Notes: generated from the letters alone by a model not told the origin. A stretch of DNA of 24,517 nt from Pseudomonadota bacterium (GCA_023431725.1 JAEYVN010000096.1:1-24517); one strand, 5' to 3'. Shown: positions 8,151 to 17,007, counted from the stretch's first letter. Numbers and translations are program-made.

Positions 8151-9083
8151 ATGACTTTCCCCGACATCACCGCTCATCTCACGTCGCGGATGCCCGACTT
8201 GCGTGGGCGGCTGCTCGCCAACCAGTCGTTGGCCGAACTGACATGGTTTCGTGTCGGCGGTCCGGCGCAGGTGTTGTTCGTGCCGGAAGACGAAAGCGAT
8301 CTCGCTTATTTCCTGCAGAATTTGCCGCAGGACATTCCGGTGATGGTAATCGGCCTCGGATCCAATCTCATTGTCCGCGATGGTGGTGTGCCGGGTGTCG
8401 TTATCCGTCTCGGTCGCGGCTTCAGCGAGATTGTCGTCGAGGGTTTGCGTATTCGCGCCGGAACAGCCGTGCCCGATGTGAAGGTTGCCCGCACCGCGCA
8501 GGAGCACGGCATCGCCGGTCTCGCTTTCCTGCGTGGCATTCCCGGCGGCATCGGCGGCGCGCTGCGGATGAATGGCGGGGCCTATGGCCGCGAGACAAAG
8601 GATGCATTGATCGAAGCGCGCGGTGTCGATCGCGCTGGACATGTTCGCGTCTATAGCAATGCCGATTTGCATTACACGTACCGCCATTGCGGTGCGCCGG
8701 ATGACGTGATCTTCACGCAGGCTCTGTTCGAAGGACAGGCGGGCGACCGCGCGGTCATCGCCGCCGAGATGGAGAAGATCACGGAATCGCGCGAAGCCAC
8801 GCAGCCGATCAAGAGCCGCACCGGCGGTTCCACTTTCAAGAATCCCCAAGGGCACAAGGCGTGGCAGCTGATCGACGCAGCCGGTTGTCGCGGACTGGTG
8901 GTCGGCGACGCGCAGGTGTCGGAGCTGCATTGCAATTTCCTGATCAACCGCGGTCAGGCGACCGCCAAAGACATAGAAACTCTGGGTGAAACGGTGAGAA
9001 GGCGCGTGAAGGAGAATTCGGGCGTGATGCTGGACTGGGAAATCAAGCGGATCGGAGTATTGCCCGAAGGGACGGAAGTATGA
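8151..9083 (+). CDS. murB: MurB, UDP-N-acetylenolpyruvoylglucosamine reductase
   Basis: MurB is an FAD enzyme that reduces UDP-GlcNAc-enolpyruvate to UDP-MurNAc with NADPH in the cytoplasm. The 310-residue protein carries the FAD-binding [12 protein letters not shown] and [21 protein letters not shown]. It also has the GGSTFKNP block with Ser227, expected to be the catalytic proton donor, and a C-terminal LDWEIKRIG with Glu297. It looks like the shorter MurB type. The frame is open upstream inside murC, but ATG at 8151 lies ten bases after the murC stop and gives a normal N-terminus. Its stop overlaps the start of the FAD monooxygenase by four bases (ATGA). Confidence 0.96.
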   Translation: MTFPDITAHLTSRMPDLRGRLLANQSLAELTWFRVGGPAQVLFVPEDESDLAYFLQNLPQDIPVMVIGLGSNLIVRDGGVPGVVIRLGRGFSEIVVEGLRIRAGTAVPDVKVARTAQEHGIAGLAFLRGIPGGIGGALRMNGGAYGRETKDALIEARGVDRAGHVRVYSNADLHYTYRHCGAPDDVIFTQALFEGQAGDRAVIAAEMEKITESREATQPIKSRTGGSTFKNPQGHKAWQLIDAAGCRGLVVGDAQVSELHCNFLINRGQATAKDIETLGETVRRRVKENSGVMLDWEIKRIGVLPEGTEV

Positions 9084-10279
9084 GCGATCCGGTTCTCGTT
9101 GTCGGCGGTGGCCTTGGCGGAGCTGCTACCGCATTGGCACTCGGCCGCAAGGGTATCGACGTCCAGCTTTTGGAAGAGGCATCGGAATTCGGCGTCATCG
9201 GTTACGGCATTCAGCTCGGCCCCAATGTGTTTTCGATGCTGGACCGGCTTGGCGTCACCGACGCGGTCATGGCGAGCGCGATCCGGCCCAAGAATGTCAA
9301 GATGATCGACTCGGTGGACGGAGGGGTGATCGCCTGCGTCCCGACCGGCGATTCCTTTGTGAAGCGATTCAAGCGTCCTTATGTGGTGATTCATCGGGTC
9401 GATCTGCATCAGGCGCTGCTGAATGCCTGTCGCGCGCTCGGCAACGTCGAGATGATCGCGAATGCGAGCGTCACGGCATTCGAGGATTTGGGTGACCGCG
9501 TGCGCGTCGATCTTGCGGACGGGCGCCAGCTCTATGGATCAGCACTGATCGGCGCAGACGGCATCCGCTCCACCATCCGCCAGCAGATGCGCAATGAGGG
9601 ACCGCCGCGCACGATCGGCTATGTCGCGCATCGCACCATCGTGCCGATGGATGACGTGAAGTTCGATGTTGATCGCGACGACGTCGTGCTGTGGTCGGGC
9701 GACGGCTTCCACATCGTGCATTATCCGCTGCGCAACTACACCCTGTTCAACGTCGTGACGGTATTCAAGACGCTGAACATGGATCCGACCGACACCGAAA
9801 GCCCGCATCCCGATCTGGCGCATGTCTACCGCGACTCGCATCCGACCATGAAGAATCTCTGGGCGATGATGGACCTGTCGCGGCGCGGCTGGGTCTCGTC
9901 GGACCGCGATCCGATCCGGCCGTGGAGCAAGGGCCGCGTCACATTGCTGGGTGACGCTGCGCATCCGACTTTGCAGACGCTTGCGCAGGGCGCCTGCATG
10001 GCGATCGAAGATTCGGTCTGTCTCGGGGAATTGCTGGACGGTACCTCGGGCAACCAGATCGCGGAGGCGTTCCAGCAATACGAGCGGGCGCGCTATCTGC
10101 GCACCGCACGCGTGCAGTTCGAGTCGCGCTATCATTGGGACAACTGGTATCACGTCGGCGGTATCGAGCGCGAAGTGGCGCGGGCGACCTGGTCGGTGAA
10201 GGGGGAGCAGGACATGTATGACTGCCTCGCCTGGCTCTATGACGGTTTCAAACTCCCGCAAAAACGCGAGGCTCTATGA
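9080..10279 (+). CDS. FAD-dependent monooxygenase, 3-hydroxybenzoate 6-hydroxylase-like
   Basis: This 399-residue protein is a class A flavoprotein hydroxylase. It has the N-terminal FAD-binding GGGLGG at 9-14, the DG motif (GADGIRS, about 158-164) and the GD motif ([23 protein letters not shown], from 290). The segment [19 protein letters not shown] and the C-terminus resemble 3-hydroxybenzoate 6-monooxygenase and salicylate hydroxylase relatives, which use NAD(P)H and O2 to hydroxylate aromatic acids. The exact substrate cannot be read from sequence. No ring-cleavage, uptake or regulator gene for aromatics is nearby. It starts in the murB stop (ATGA) and its own stop overlaps the ddl start the same way, so it should be translated with the murein genes. 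AAGGGA before the ATG is a fair Shine-Dalgarno. It is an unusual member of a dcw operon. Confidence 0.88.
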   Translation: MSDPVLVVGGGLGGAATALALGRKGIDVQLLEEASEFGVIGYGIQLGPNVFSMLDRLGVTDAVMASAIRPKNVKMIDSVDGGVIACVPTGDSFVKRFKRPYVVIHRVDLHQALLNACRALGNVEMIANASVTAFEDLGDRVRVDLADGRQLYGSALIGADGIRSTIRQQMRNEGPPRTIGYVAHRTIVPMDDVKFDVDRDDVVLWSGDGFHIVHYPLRNYTLFNVVTVFKTLNMDPTDTESPHPDLAHVYRDSHPTMKNLWAMMDLSRRGWVSSDRDPIRPWSKGRVTLLGDAAHPTLQTLAQGACMAIEDSVCLGELLDGTSGNQIAEAFQQYERARYLRTARVQFESRYHWDNWYHVGGIEREVARATWSVKGEQDMYDCLAWLYDGFKLPQKREAL

Positions 10280-11196
10280 CGAAGCATGTTGCGGTATTGA
10301 TGGGTGGCTGGTCGTCGGAGCGCGAAGTCTCGCTTCGCTCCGGCGAGGCCTGCGCCCGTGCGGCAGAGCGGGCGGGCTATCGTGTGACCCGCGTCGATGT
10401 CGCCCGCGACGTCGCAACAGTGCTCGACCGACTGAAGCCGGACGTGGCGCTCAACCTCCTGCATGGTCGTCCGGGCGAGGACGGCACGATCCAGGGCGTT
10501 CTGGAAATTCTCGGCATCCCGTATTCGCATTCTGGCGTGCAGGCCTCGTCTCTGGCGATGAAGAAGGACCTTGCCAAGGTGATGCTGGCGGCCGGCGGCG
10601 TGCCGGTGCCGCAGGGCAGGGTGGTGTCGCGGCTCGAGGCCGCGAAGGAGCACGTTCTGCCACGGCCTTACGTGATCAAACCGATCGCCGAGGGGTCGAG
10701 CGTCGGAGTGTTCATCGTCACCGACAAACACGATCATCCGCCGCAGGAACTATTCCGGGAGGACTGGTCGTTCGGCGAGATGGTTCTGTGCGAGACCTTC
10801 ATCCCCGGCAAGGAACTCACGTGTGCTGTTGTGCAGAACAAGGCCACAGACGTGATCGAAATCGTTCCGAAAGTGCGTTTCTACGACTATGAAGCCAAAT
10901 ATGCGCCGGGCGGATCCGAGCATGTTCTGCCGGCGCAGATAGCCCCGAACGTCTATCGCGCGGTGCAGGACCTGACGGTTGCCGCTCACGATGCGCTTGG
11001 ATGCCGCGGCGTGACGCGTGCGGACTTCCGTTATGACGACAGCAGGCCCGGCATCGAGGGCCTTGCGTGTCTTGAGGTCAATACGCAGCCCGGCATGACA
11101 GAGACATCGCTCGTTCCGGAACTTGCCGCATATGCCGGGATCAACTTCGAAGACCTGGTGCGATGGATGATCGAGGACGCGTCGTTCAATCGGTGA
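10276..11196 (+). CDS. ddl: D-alanine--D-alanine ligase
   Basis: Ddl joins two D-alanines with ATP in the cytoplasm, giving the dipeptide MurF adds to the murein precursor. The 306 residues match DdlB-type length. The ATP-grasp fold is supported by HGRPGEDG at 63-70, the SSVGV loop at 141-145, KYAPGGS at 208-214, and the metal-binding and C-terminal block LEVNTQPGMTETSLVP at 266-281. The start overlaps the stop of the upstream monooxygenase (ATGA), with GAGG a few bases before. Unlike compact dcw clusters, 323 bases separate it from ftsQ, and part of that gap is a decayed copy of this gene's own 3' end. Confidence 0.96.
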   Translation: MTKHVAVLMGGWSSEREVSLRSGEACARAAERAGYRVTRVDVARDVATVLDRLKPDVALNLLHGRPGEDGTIQGVLEILGIPYSHSGVQASSLAMKKDLAKVMLAAGGVPVPQGRVVSRLEAAKEHVLPRPYVIKPIAEGSSVGVFIVTDKHDHPPQELFREDWSFGEMVLCETFIPGKELTCAVVQNKATDVIEIVPKVRFYDYEAKYAPGGSEHVLPAQIAPNVYRAVQDLTVAAHDALGCRGVTRADFRYDDSRPGIEGLACLEVNTQPGMTETSLVPELAAYAGINFEDLVRWMIEDASFNR

Positions 11197-11358
11197 CACC
11201 CGTCGCATCGTGACTTGAGGTAATCGACCACGGCACATTGCGCTTTTGCGCAGGGAAATTCATCACTTCCCTCGGACTTATCTCAAACTTTACTAAAAGT
11301 TTACCAAGAGGCCCGAAGACTGGCCTTCGCGCATTCATCACGCTTCAGCCGCCTTTCA
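11197..11358. other. Intergenic stretch after ddl with two small palindromes
   Basis: No gene is supported here. TGCGC-TTTT-GCGCA lies at 11239-11252 and AAACTTT-ACTA-AAAGTTT at 11285-11302. Neither is followed by a T-run like a normal terminator. The second sits in an AT-rich patch and could be an operator or part of a promoter for ftsQAZ. With the remnant that follows, the whole stretch without an intact gene is 11197-11519. Confidence 0.4.
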
Positions 11359-11553
11359 GGCTGTGTGAACGTGAGCGGCGCAAGGTTTCGCTGCAGAGAA
11401 ATGTAGCGGGGAGCAGAGCGGTCTTGCAGGTGTGGGGAGCGTATCCAGGCATCACCAGACCATCGCGCGTCCTTCAGTTCGTGTTTGTACGTTGGTATCG
11501 GGTTTGAAGAGTTTGTTCGATGCGTGATCGAGGACGCCTCGCTCAATCGATGA
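11359..11553 (+). pseudogene. Decayed 3' end of a second ddl gene
   Basis: This segment is colinear with the last 66 codons of the intact ddl (10999-11196): 195 bases against 198. At its start it reads GC..V..A.FR, matching Ddl GCRGVTRADFR, with several codons differing only in the third base. An in-frame TAG follows at 11404-11406. In another frame, 11421-11456 reads VLQVWGAYPGIT against CLEVNTQPGMT. From 11488 the original frame returns, and the last 21 codons share 14 identical residues with intact Ddl, including VIEDASLNR against MIEDASFNR, then the same TGA stop (11551-11553). Frameshifts and a stop rule out a working product. The ftsQ ribosome-binding site and start lie inside this remnant. 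Confidence 0.85.
11506..11511 (+). promoter_or_regulatory. Ribosome-binding site of ftsQ inside the ddl remnant
   Basis: GAAGAG lies eight bases before the ATG at 11520 and supports that start over the in-frame ATG at 11550, which has no such sequence at a useful distance. In the remnant's frame these bases encode the Glu-Glu that matches Glu-Asp of intact Ddl. Confidence 0.6.
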
Positions 11554-12422
11554 CGCGAGCCCCGGATCTCCGGCGTGCGGAGCGTGCGCTCAATCGATTG
11601 TCGTTTTCGCTGGAACGAAAGCTGCCGCGTAGTGCCGGGACCCTCGGTGCAGTGGCGCTCGTGCTGAGCGGGATTGCCTATGGCGTCGTTCTCGGCGGTC
11701 ATGCCGATGTCGTGCGCGAACAACTGGCCGATGCCCGCGATGCTATTGCCAATAAAGTCGGCTTCCAGATCACATCGATCGCACTGAGCGGCGAGAAACA
11801 GCTGACCCGCGAAGAAATCCTTGGCATCGCTGGCGTCACCGGCCGCTCGTCGTTGATCTTTCTCAATGCCGATGAGGCACGCAATCGCCTGAAGGCCAAT
11901 CCCTGGATTGCCGACGCGACGATCCTCAAGCTGTTCCCGGACCGCCTGCATATCGCCGTCACCGAACGCCGCGCCTTCGCGCTGTGGCAGAAGGACGGAC
12001 GCGTGCAGGTCGTGTCGCGCGACGGCACCGTGGTCGAGCCCTTCGTTGCGCCGCATGTCGCGCATCTGCCGCTCGTCGTCGGCAAGGGGGCGAACGAGAA
12101 GGCCGCCGAATTCCTCGCCGTCATGGAAAGTTACCCTGCGATCCGCGAGCAGGTGCGCGCTTACATCCTCGTTGCCGATCGTCGCTGGAACCTGAAGCTC
12201 AGGAACGGCATCGATGTCCGGTTGCCGGAAGCCGATCCCGCGACGGCCATCGAAGCCCTGATCGCGCTCGACAAGAGCAGGCAGTTGCTCTCGCGCGACG
12301 TCACGGCGATCGATCTGCGCATACAAGACCGTGTCACGGTCCGCCTGTCGGATGCCGCTGCGGCGGCGCGGGCTGAAGTCCTCAAGAGCAAGACCCAGAA
12401 GCGCAAGGGCAGCGACGCATGA
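11520..12422 (+). CDS. ftsQ: FtsQ, divisome membrane protein
   Basis: FtsQ is a bitopic inner-membrane protein that links early and late divisome parts and binds FtsB and FtsL in the periplasm. The 300 residues comprise a basic cytoplasmic tail (1-40), one membrane segment (about 41-60, TLGAVALVLSGIAYGVVLGG), a POTRA domain (about 82-150, with FQITSIALSGEKQLTREEIL and LFPDRLHIAVTERRAFALW) and the beta domain. ATG at 11520 is favoured by the GAAGAG eight bases upstream; ATG at 11550 would remove ten residues of the tail. The first codons overlap the decayed ddl end in another frame. The stop overlaps the ftsA start by four bases. Confidence 0.93.
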   Translation: MRDRGRLAQSMTRAPDLRRAERALNRLSFSLERKLPRSAGTLGAVALVLSGIAYGVVLGGHADVVREQLADARDAIANKVGFQITSIALSGEKQLTREEILGIAGVTGRSSLIFLNADEARNRLKANPWIADATILKLFPDRLHIAVTERRAFALWQKDGRVQVVSRDGTVVEPFVAPHVAHLPLVVGKGANEKAAEFLAVMESYPAIREQVRAYILVADRRWNLKLRNGIDVRLPEADPATAIEALIALDKSRQLLSRDVTAIDLRIQDRVTVRLSDAAAAARAEVLKSKTQKRKGSDA

Positions 12423-13741
12423 ACGCACTGCAACTTGGTTTCGCACCGAAGATGAAGCCGGTCTCGCCGAGGCGGGCGGCTATCGTCGCGGCGCTCGATG
12501 TCGGCACAAGCAAGGTGGTCTGCATAATCGCGCGGCTGGAGCCGCGTGGCGCACAGGATGTGCTGCGGCGCAGGTCGCATTCGGTCGAGATCATCGGCTA
12601 CGGTCACGTCGAGGCGCGTGGCATGAAGTCGGGCAACGTGGCCGATCTCGAAGCGGCCGATCATGCCATCCGTCAGGCCATCGCCATCGCGGAGCAGTCG
12701 GCTTCCGTGCACCTTGAGTCGGTCGCGGTGTCGATTTCCACAGGCCGGCTCAGCAGCGAACGTTTCACCGCCTCGGTCGATATCTTAGGTCCATCGATCC
12801 GCGAAAACGATATCTCCCGGCTGCTCGCAGCTGGAAGCCAGCATTCGGGCCGGGAAGGGCGGATCGTCGTCCATTCCTTGCCGCTCGGCTACGCCATCGA
12901 CGGCGTGCACGGCATTCGCGATCCGCGCGGCATGTTGGCGCGTCATTTCGGCCTCGACATGCATGTCGTGACGGCGGATGTCGCAGCGCCACGTAACCTG
13001 ATGCTGGCGATCGAGCGGTGCCATCTGTCAGTGGAAGCGATGGTCGCTTCGCCTTACATGGCGGGGTTGTCTGCGCTGGCCGACGACGAATCCGATCTCG
13101 GTGCTGCGGTTGTGGATATGGGCGCAGGCACGACCACCATCGCGGTATTTTCCGGCGGCCGATTCATCCATATCGATGGCTTTGCCGTAGGCGGCCACCA
13201 CGTGACCATGGATCTTGCGCGCGGACTCAATGCAAAAGTTGCAGACGCCGAGCGAATCAAAACGTTCTATGGCACAGTTGTGGCTGGAATGAGCGATGAG
13301 CGCGATATGATTCCAGTGCCGGCGATGAGCTCTGACTCTCGTGAGCCGCCGCAGATTGTCTCGCGCGCAGCCTTGGTGCCTTTTATCCGGCCGCGCGTTG
13401 AGGAAATCCTGGAAATGATTCGCGATCGGCTCGCGGCTTCTCCGTTCGCGGCGGAGCCGCAAGGCACGGTGATTCTGACCGGCGGTGCCAGTCAGTTGAC
13501 CGGTTTGCCGGAGCTCGCATCGCGCGTTCTGGGACGGCAGGTGCGTGTCGGGCGGCCTTTGGGGATATCCGGGTTGCCGGATGCAGCGAAAGGACCGGCC
13601 TTCGCGGTGTCTGCGGGACTATTGGTGTATCCGCAGGCCGCGCATCTCGAACATTTCGAACCGCGGAAAACGCGGCAGATGATGACAGGATCGGGTGGTT
13701 ACATCTCAAAGGTCGGACGATGGCTGAAAGAAAGCTTCTGA
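12419..13741 (+). CDS. ftsA: FtsA, actin-like division protein
   Basis: FtsA is an actin-fold ATP-binding protein that tethers FtsZ filaments to the inner membrane and recruits later division proteins. The 440-residue chain shows the phosphate-1 motif [11 protein letters not shown] (25-35), the phosphate-2 motif [10 protein letters not shown] (231-240), a TGGAS adenosine motif near 365, and the 1C insert typical of FtsA. The extreme C-terminus, [13 protein letters not shown], fits the amphipathic membrane-targeting helix. It begins inside the ftsQ stop (ATGA), which implies translational coupling. An 88-base gap without an obvious promoter separates it from ftsZ. Confidence 0.97.
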   Translation: MNALQLGFAPKMKPVSPRRAAIVAALDVGTSKVVCIIARLEPRGAQDVLRRRSHSVEIIGYGHVEARGMKSGNVADLEAADHAIRQAIAIAEQSASVHLESVAVSISTGRLSSERFTASVDILGPSIRENDISRLLAAGSQHSGREGRIVVHSLPLGYAIDGVHGIRDPRGMLARHFGLDMHVVTADVAAPRNLMLAIERCHLSVEAMVASPYMAGLSALADDESDLGAAVVDMGAGTTTIAVFSGGRFIHIDGFAVGGHHVTMDLARGLNAKVADAERIKTFYGTVVAGMSDERDMIPVPAMSSDSREPPQIVSRAALVPFIRPRVEEILEMIRDRLAASPFAAEPQGTVILTGGASQLTGLPELASRVLGRQVRVGRPLGISGLPDAAKGPAFAVSAGLLVYPQAAHLEHFEPRKTRQMMTGSGGYISKVGRWLKESF

Positions 13742-13829
13742 TGACTGGTTTGCAGGATCTCTGGAACAGCCGGCGGCGGACCGGCCGTTGCGGGGGAGTT
13801 ACCCACGCCCGCGTATTGAAGAGGCAGCC

Positions 13830-15557
13830 ATGACAATGAATCTTTCAGCTCCGGATATCCGCGAGTTAAGGCCGCGGATCACCGTTTTCGGGGTCGGCGG
13901 TGCCGGCGGCAATGCCGTCAACAACATGATCAGCGCGGGTCTGCAGGGCGTCGAATTCGTCGTCGCCAATACGGACGCCCAGGCGCTGTCCACATCCAAG
14001 GCAGCCCGCAAGATTCAGATGGGCGTGCAGGTGACCGAGGGCCTCGGCGCCGGTTCGCAGCCTGAGGTTGGTCGCGCTGCCGCTGAAGAAGTGGTCGACG
14101 AGATCCGCGATCATCTTTCGGGCGCGCATATGGTGTTCGTCACCGCCGGCATGGGTGGTGGTACCGGTACCGGGGCCGCCCCCGTGATTGCAAAGGTCGC
14201 CCGTGAGATGGGCATCCTGACAGTCGGCGTGGTGACCAAACCATTCCAGTTCGAGGGCGCGCGCCGCATGCGGTTTGCGGAAGGCGGCATCAGCGAATTG
14301 CAGAAGCATGTCGATACGCTGCTGGTGATCCCCAACCAGAATCTATTCCGCGTTGCCAACGAAAAGACCACCTTCGCTGACGCCTTCGCGATGGCCGATC
14401 AGGTGCTCTATTCGGGCGTCGCCTGCGTTACCGATCTGATGGTCAAGGAAGGCCTCATCAATCTCGACTTCGCCGACGTGCGCGCTGTGATGCGTGAGAT
14501 GGGCAAGGCGATGATGGGAACGGGCGAGGCATCGGGCGAGAAGCGCGCTATCACCGCCGCCGAAGCTGCGATCTCCAATCCGCTGATCGACGATAATTCT
14601 ATGAAGGGCTCGAAGGGCCTGCTCATCTCGATCACCGGTGGCAAGGATCTGACCCTGTATGAGGTCGACGAAGCCGCGACCCGCATCCGCGAGGAAGTCG
14701 ATCAGGACGCCAACATCATCGTCGGCGCGACCTTCGATGAGGCCATGGAAGGCATTATTCGCGTCTCGGTGGTCGCTACCGGGATCGACAAGGTGCCTGC
14801 AACAGAAGCGAAGCCGCTTGAGACAATCAAGCGCGCGACACCGGAAACGCCCCGTCAGATCGTCGAGCGGGTAGCCCCGGTGGCGCCACGCGCGGCACCC
14901 GCACAGGAAGCGCATCACACCTCTTTTGATGCCGCCGCCACAGCAGCCGTTGCCGCTGCGCTCGGTCAGTCGGCCGTGGATGAGGCTCCACTGGAAACGG
15001 CGATCGACGATGTCACCATCCGTCCTACGCCGCAGAGGCCGTCGCTGTTCATCGAGCAGCCGGGGCCGCCGCCTCCGCCCGTGGAAGAAAATTTCGGCAC
15101 ATTCATTCCGCCGCAGCCGGAGCGCATCCAGCAGCGGCCGCGGATGCCGCGGATCGACGAACTGCCGCCGCAGGCTCAACGCGAGATCTTGGCGCAGCGG
15201 GGGGAACTTCAGCAGGCCCCGGAGCCTGAAAAGCAGCGGATGTCGCTCTTGAAGCGTCTCGCGACTGCCGGTCTCGGCCGCAAAGCCGAAGAGCCGGAAG
15301 AATCGATCCTGCGTCACGAGCCGCAGCAGATGGATACCCGTCCGATGATGCCGCCGATGCAGCAGCGTATGCCGCAGCAGCGCCCGCCGGCTCCGCGTCC
15401 TCTAGACCCCCGCGGTGGCGAGAATCGGGATCCGGTATCTGAGTATGCTCGCCGTCAGCAGGGGCTCGACATGCATGGTCGCCAGGCACCTGTGAATAAC
15501 CCGGCGGAAGACGATCAGCTCGATATCCCGGCCTTCCTGCGCCGGCAGGCGAACTGA
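13830..15557 (+). CDS. ftsZ: FtsZ, tubulin-like division ring GTPase
   Basis: FtsZ polymerises with GTP into the ring that drives septation. In this 575-residue protein the GTPase core covers about 1-320, with [11 protein letters not shown] near the N-terminus, the tubulin signature GGGTGTG at 109-115, and the T7-loop block [12 protein letters not shown] linker of about 240 residues rich in Pro, Gln, Ala and Glu follows. The end, [15 protein letters not shown], is the conserved tail that binds FtsA and other partners. The long linker is usual in Hyphomicrobiales. ATG at 13830 is preferred over more upstream in-frame starts because GAAGAGG lies just before it and the protein then begins as homologues do. 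A terminator 24 bases after the stop ends the unit. Confidence 0.97.
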   Translation: MTMNLSAPDIRELRPRITVFGVGGAGGNAVNNMISAGLQGVEFVVANTDAQALSTSKAARKIQMGVQVTEGLGAGSQPEVGRAAAEEVVDEIRDHLSGAHMVFVTAGMGGGTGTGAAPVIAKVAREMGILTVGVVTKPFQFEGARRMRFAEGGISELQKHVDTLLVIPNQNLFRVANEKTTFADAFAMADQVLYSGVACVTDLMVKEGLINLDFADVRAVMREMGKAMMGTGEASGEKRAITAAEAAISNPLIDDNSMKGSKGLLISITGGKDLTLYEVDEAATRIREEVDQDANIIVGATFDEAMEGIIRVSVVATGIDKVPATEAKPLETIKRATPETPRQIVERVAPVAPRAAPAQEAHHTSFDAAATAAVAAALGQSAVDEAPLETAIDDVTIRPTPQRPSLFIEQPGPPPPPVEENFGTFIPPQPERIQQRPRMPRIDELPPQAQREILAQRGELQQAPEPEKQRMSLLKRLATAGLGRKAEEPEESILRHEPQQMDTRPMMPPMQQRMPQQRPPAPRPLDPRGGENRDPVSEYARRQQGLDMHGRQAPVNNPAEDDQLDIPAFLRRQAN

Positions 15558-15580
15558 CGAATTGTAACAAATGACGACAC

Positions 15581-15608
15581 AAAGCCCCGGCCCTCGCCGG
15601 GGCTTTTT
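15581..15608 (+). terminator. Intrinsic terminator after ftsZ
   Basis: AAAGCCCCGG (15581-15590) and CCGGGGCTTT (15597-15606) form a perfect 10-base stem with a 6-base loop, and T15604-15608 supplies the T-run. It starts 24 bases after the ftsZ stop and closes the ftsW-ftsZ run. Confidence 0.92.
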
Positions 15609-16033
15609 CGTTTCGAGAGTGCAAATCAGCGCCACTGGGGATAATTTCGTCGCGGGTGCCGCTCTGTTAACCCTCTGAAATCGTTAAATTTTTGATCTGC
15701 GTTGATGTTAAATAACGTTACCCATCAGTGAGTTTTGTTGCTTAATTAACACATTCGTACGTAAAATATGGCGCGTCGCGGACGTGAATGCGGCCGGATC
15801 AAGGTAACAAATAGTAAAAAACCGTGACTTTTGGGGAGTCGGACCTGCGATTAAGGTCTGGTCATCAAAGGGGTTTTGGTCCGGCGATTCGAGCAACGGT
15901 TTGGGGACCAGTCCATAAGGACATGCTCGAGGGTTCGCGGCGAAAACAAGTCCGACGTATTTGGGGTCATTCGGGGGATTGCGTTGCGCCACTCGTGCGC
16001 AGCGTCAGCCGAACAAAAAGACGGAACGAGCGT
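15609..16033. other. Long AT-rich leader region upstream of lpxC
   Basis: I see no gene in these 425 bases. The first 210 are notably AT-rich, with several GTTAA and TTAATTAA stretches, and contain the candidate promoter at 15738-15767. The second half is G-rich and would be transcribed as a leader of roughly 250 bases. It includes complementary CTGGTC (15859-15864) and GACCAG (15906-15911). The lpxC frame is open to 15824, but the upstream codons do not look like LpxC. Confidence 0.5.
15738..15767 (+). promoter_or_regulatory. Candidate lpxC promoter
   Basis: TTGCTT (15738-15743) and TAAAAT (15762-15767) are 18 bases apart in the AT-rich part of the gap and fit a sigma-70 type promoter moderately. 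Start sites are not known. Confidence 0.35.
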
Positions 16034-16978
16034 ATGAAAGCCGCGAGGCAAACCACGCTGCGTGAACAGGTTACGGTTTCTGGTATCGGAGTTCACTCCG
16101 GGCTGCCCGTAAACCTCACTCTCAATCCGGCGGATGCCGGGACTGGTATCGTTTTCTCCCGCACCGATGCGGACGGCGGCGAGCGCGAAGTCCGTGCGGA
16201 TTACCGCTCCGTCACCGCTACGGAACTGGCTACTGTCCTCGGCGACGAATCGGGCGTGCTCTGCTCGACCGCCGAACACATTCTCGCGGCCCTTCGCGGC
16301 CTCGGTGTTGATAACGCATTGGTCGAAATCGATGGGCCGGAAGTGCCGATCATGGATGGCAGCGCAGCGCCTTTCGTCGCAGCCATCGATCAGGTCGGTG
16401 TCGTCGCGCTGTCCAAGGCCCGCCGTTACATTAAAGTCCTCAAGCCGGTTCGCGTCGCCAAGGGTGAGTCGTTCGGCGAACTGCGTCCGCAGGACAGCGG
16501 CTTCAGCCTCGATATCGAGATCAATTTCGACTCGGTGATGATCGGCCGTCAGTCGATCTCCCTGGATCTGACCGCAGACACCTTCCGCCGTGAATTGTCC
16601 CGCGCCCGCACCTTCGGCTTCATGAAGGACGTGTCGGCGCTGTGGAGTGCCGGCAAGGCGCTCGGCGCTTCGTTCGAGAACACGCTGGTTCTAAGCGAGA
16701 ACCGCATCCTCAACACCGAGGGTCTGCGCTATCCGGACGAATTCGTCCGCCACAAGGCGCTCGACGCCGTGGGCGATCTGGCTCTGGCTGGTGCGCCGAT
16801 CATCGGTGCTTACCGCTCGGTTCGTGGTGGTCACCGTTTGAACCATGCGGTGCTGGTGGCGCTGATGTCCGATCCGACCGCATATGCCGTGGTCGAGGCC
16901 GACGAGCGTCGTCCGGTGCGCGGCCACGCCGAAGTTGCCGGCATGGTGGCTCCGGCTTATGCCCCGGATGTTTCCTGA
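16034..16978 (+). CDS. lpxC: LpxC, UDP-3-O-acyl-GlcNAc deacetylase
   Basis: LpxC is the zinc enzyme for the committed step of lipid A synthesis, removing acetate from UDP-3-O-acyl-GlcNAc in the cytoplasm. The 314-residue protein has both repeated domains. By position against E. coli LpxC, the zinc ligands are His82, His240 and Asp244 (in AEHI and RHKALDAVGD), the catalytic base is Glu81 and the further active-site residue is His267 (RGGHRLNHA). ATG at 16034 follows GGAACGAG and gives the family N-terminus ARQTTLREQVTVSGIGVHSG. It is separated from ftsZ by a terminator and a long promoter region, so it is independently transcribed. Confidence 0.97.
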   Translation: MKAARQTTLREQVTVSGIGVHSGLPVNLTLNPADAGTGIVFSRTDADGGEREVRADYRSVTATELATVLGDESGVLCSTAEHILAALRGLGVDNALVEIDGPEVPIMDGSAAPFVAAIDQVGVVALSKARRYIKVLKPVRVAKGESFGELRPQDSGFSLDIEINFDSVMIGRQSISLDLTADTFRRELSRARTFGFMKDVSALWSAGKALGASFENTLVLSENRILNTEGLRYPDEFVRHKALDAVGDLALAGAPIIGAYRSVRGGHRLNHAVLVALMSDPTAYAVVEADERRPVRGHAEVAGMVAPAYAPDVS

Positions 16979-17007
16979 GAGAAGTCGCTCAAGCGGTTTT
17001 CAAAGAT

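Noticed and set aside
11238..11507. Open frame of 89 codons between ddl and ftsQ
   Set aside because: It crosses the spacer and part of the decayed ddl end in a shifted frame. Its similarity to Ddl is limited to a short stretch (PGIT), so it is part of the remnant and not a gene.
14343..15317. Minus-strand frame of 324 codons inside ftsZ
   Set aside because: Antisense shadow of ftsZ, biased to Arg and Leu, with no family features or ribosome-binding site.
13830..15557. Long Pro/Gln-rich FtsZ linker as a novelty
   Set aside because: Long FtsZ linkers of this kind are usual in Hyphomicrobiales, and the conserved C-terminal tail is intact.
15667..15722. Several GTTAA motifs upstream of lpxC as CtrA sites
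   Set aside because: None of the TTAA pairs has the seven-base spacing. AT-rich DNA gives such words by chance.
15824..16033. N-terminal extension of LpxC
   Set aside because: The added residues resemble no LpxC, and ATG at 16034 has a Shine-Dalgarno and the family N-terminus.
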